Assembly: GCA_037441445.1 (NCBI GenBank)
Contig: JBBISE010000201.1
Location: forward strand, 1-5,415
Direction: 5' to 3'
From: JAAYQU01 sp037441445
Lineage (GTDB): Bacteria > Bacteroidota > Bacteroidia > Bacteroidales > Salinivirgaceae
DNA length: 5,415 nucleotides
Positions 5,233 to 5,415 of this stretch are shown in pieces. Position numbers and translations under genes: made by a program. Below the pieces are notes generated by a model, which did no database searches, was not told the DNA's origin, and saw only the letters and a list, made by a program, of their open reading frames with translations. Position 1 is the first letter of the stretch. Every line of letters begins with the position of its first letter.

Positions 5233-5415
5233 TTATTTTCGTTTTTCAAGGTCAACCAGAATGGTAACATCCAAGGATACCGACACATAGCGCGTAACAT
5301 TCCCGTCGTGATCGTAAAGGGGGGCATAGGTTTCCTGTAACCACCGGTTCCCAGCACGGTTTACTCCTGTTTTGTGCGTTGGGTCACCCAAAAATTCATA
5401 TTTCCATAGCCAATA
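5233..5415 (-). CDS. C-terminal end of a PAS/PAC-domain protein, cut by the window edge
   Basis: The last 60 codons of a minus-strand gene lie here; its start is beyond the right edge, so no Met is expected. The frame is open from 5415 to a TAA at 5233-5235. The visible residues end in a typical PAC motif, NRWLQETYAPLYDHDGNVTR followed by YVSVSLDVT (residues 23-51 of the visible part), with WLxETYxPLYDxxGxV being the usual PAS C-terminal beta strands. PAS domains sense small molecules, redox state or light in signalling proteins. The protein stops nine residues after the PAC motif, so it has no kinase, GGDEF or methyl-accepting output domain at the C-terminus; any output domain would have to be N-terminal. 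It is convergent with the DUF2795 gene. It could be a single- or multi-PAS protein. Confidence 0.82.
   Translation of the reverse strand, partial: YWLWKYEFLGDPTHKTGVNRAGNRWLQETYAPLYDHDGNVTRYVSVSLDVTILVDLEKRK

Noticed and set aside
5055..5267. 70-residue plus-strand open frame overlapping the DUF2795 gene
   Set aside because: It runs in a shifted frame through the DUF2795 gene and the terminator into the convergent PAS gene; its Lys-rich translation is an artefact.

Overview
The window looks like a chromosomal segment of a Bacteroidota bacterium, probably a free-living or environmental Bacteroidales/Marinilabiliales-type organism (the order is inference). Three things support this: a secreted protease ending in a type IX secretion (T9SS) sorting domain, a 73-residue DUF2795 protein of the form widespread in Bacteroidota, and promoter -7 boxes of the phylum type TAnnTTTG. 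Genes mostly lack a Shine-Dalgarno sequence, as is usual there.

Layout from left to right. Bases 1-499 hold no intact gene, only short broken reading frames that may be remnants of decayed genes. Three minus-strand genes follow: an M6-family secreted metalloprotease (549-2573, own -7 box upstream, strong terminator downstream), a LOG-family nucleotide phosphoribohydrolase (2708-3331, strong terminator downstream) and a small lipoprotein with an HxCxH motif and a His-rich, Lys/Glu-rich tail (3438-4055). A 281-base divergent intergenic region separates these from two plus-strand genes: a PduO-type cob(I)alamin adenosyltransferase (4337-4888, GTG start) and the DUF2795 protein (4946-5167). The plus-strand pair ends at a bidirectional terminator. 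It is shared with a convergent minus-strand gene cut by the right edge (5233-5415), whose visible part is the C-terminal end of a PAS/PAC domain.

The genes do not form an evident pathway. Terminators and predicted promoters suggest mostly single-gene transcription units: protein secretion, nucleotide metabolism, an unknown envelope lipoprotein, B12 cofactor activation and an unknown small acidic protein. The two plus-strand genes share nearly identical promoter cores (15 of 16 bases). The LOG gene has a 10-bp hairpin in its leader and no clear promoter of its own, so it may be co-transcribed with the lipoprotein gene. I see no mobile element, CRISPR array, RNA gene or defence island, and I do not think the window contains a new multi-gene system. 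The most open questions are the lipoprotein's function and the identity of the decayed left end.
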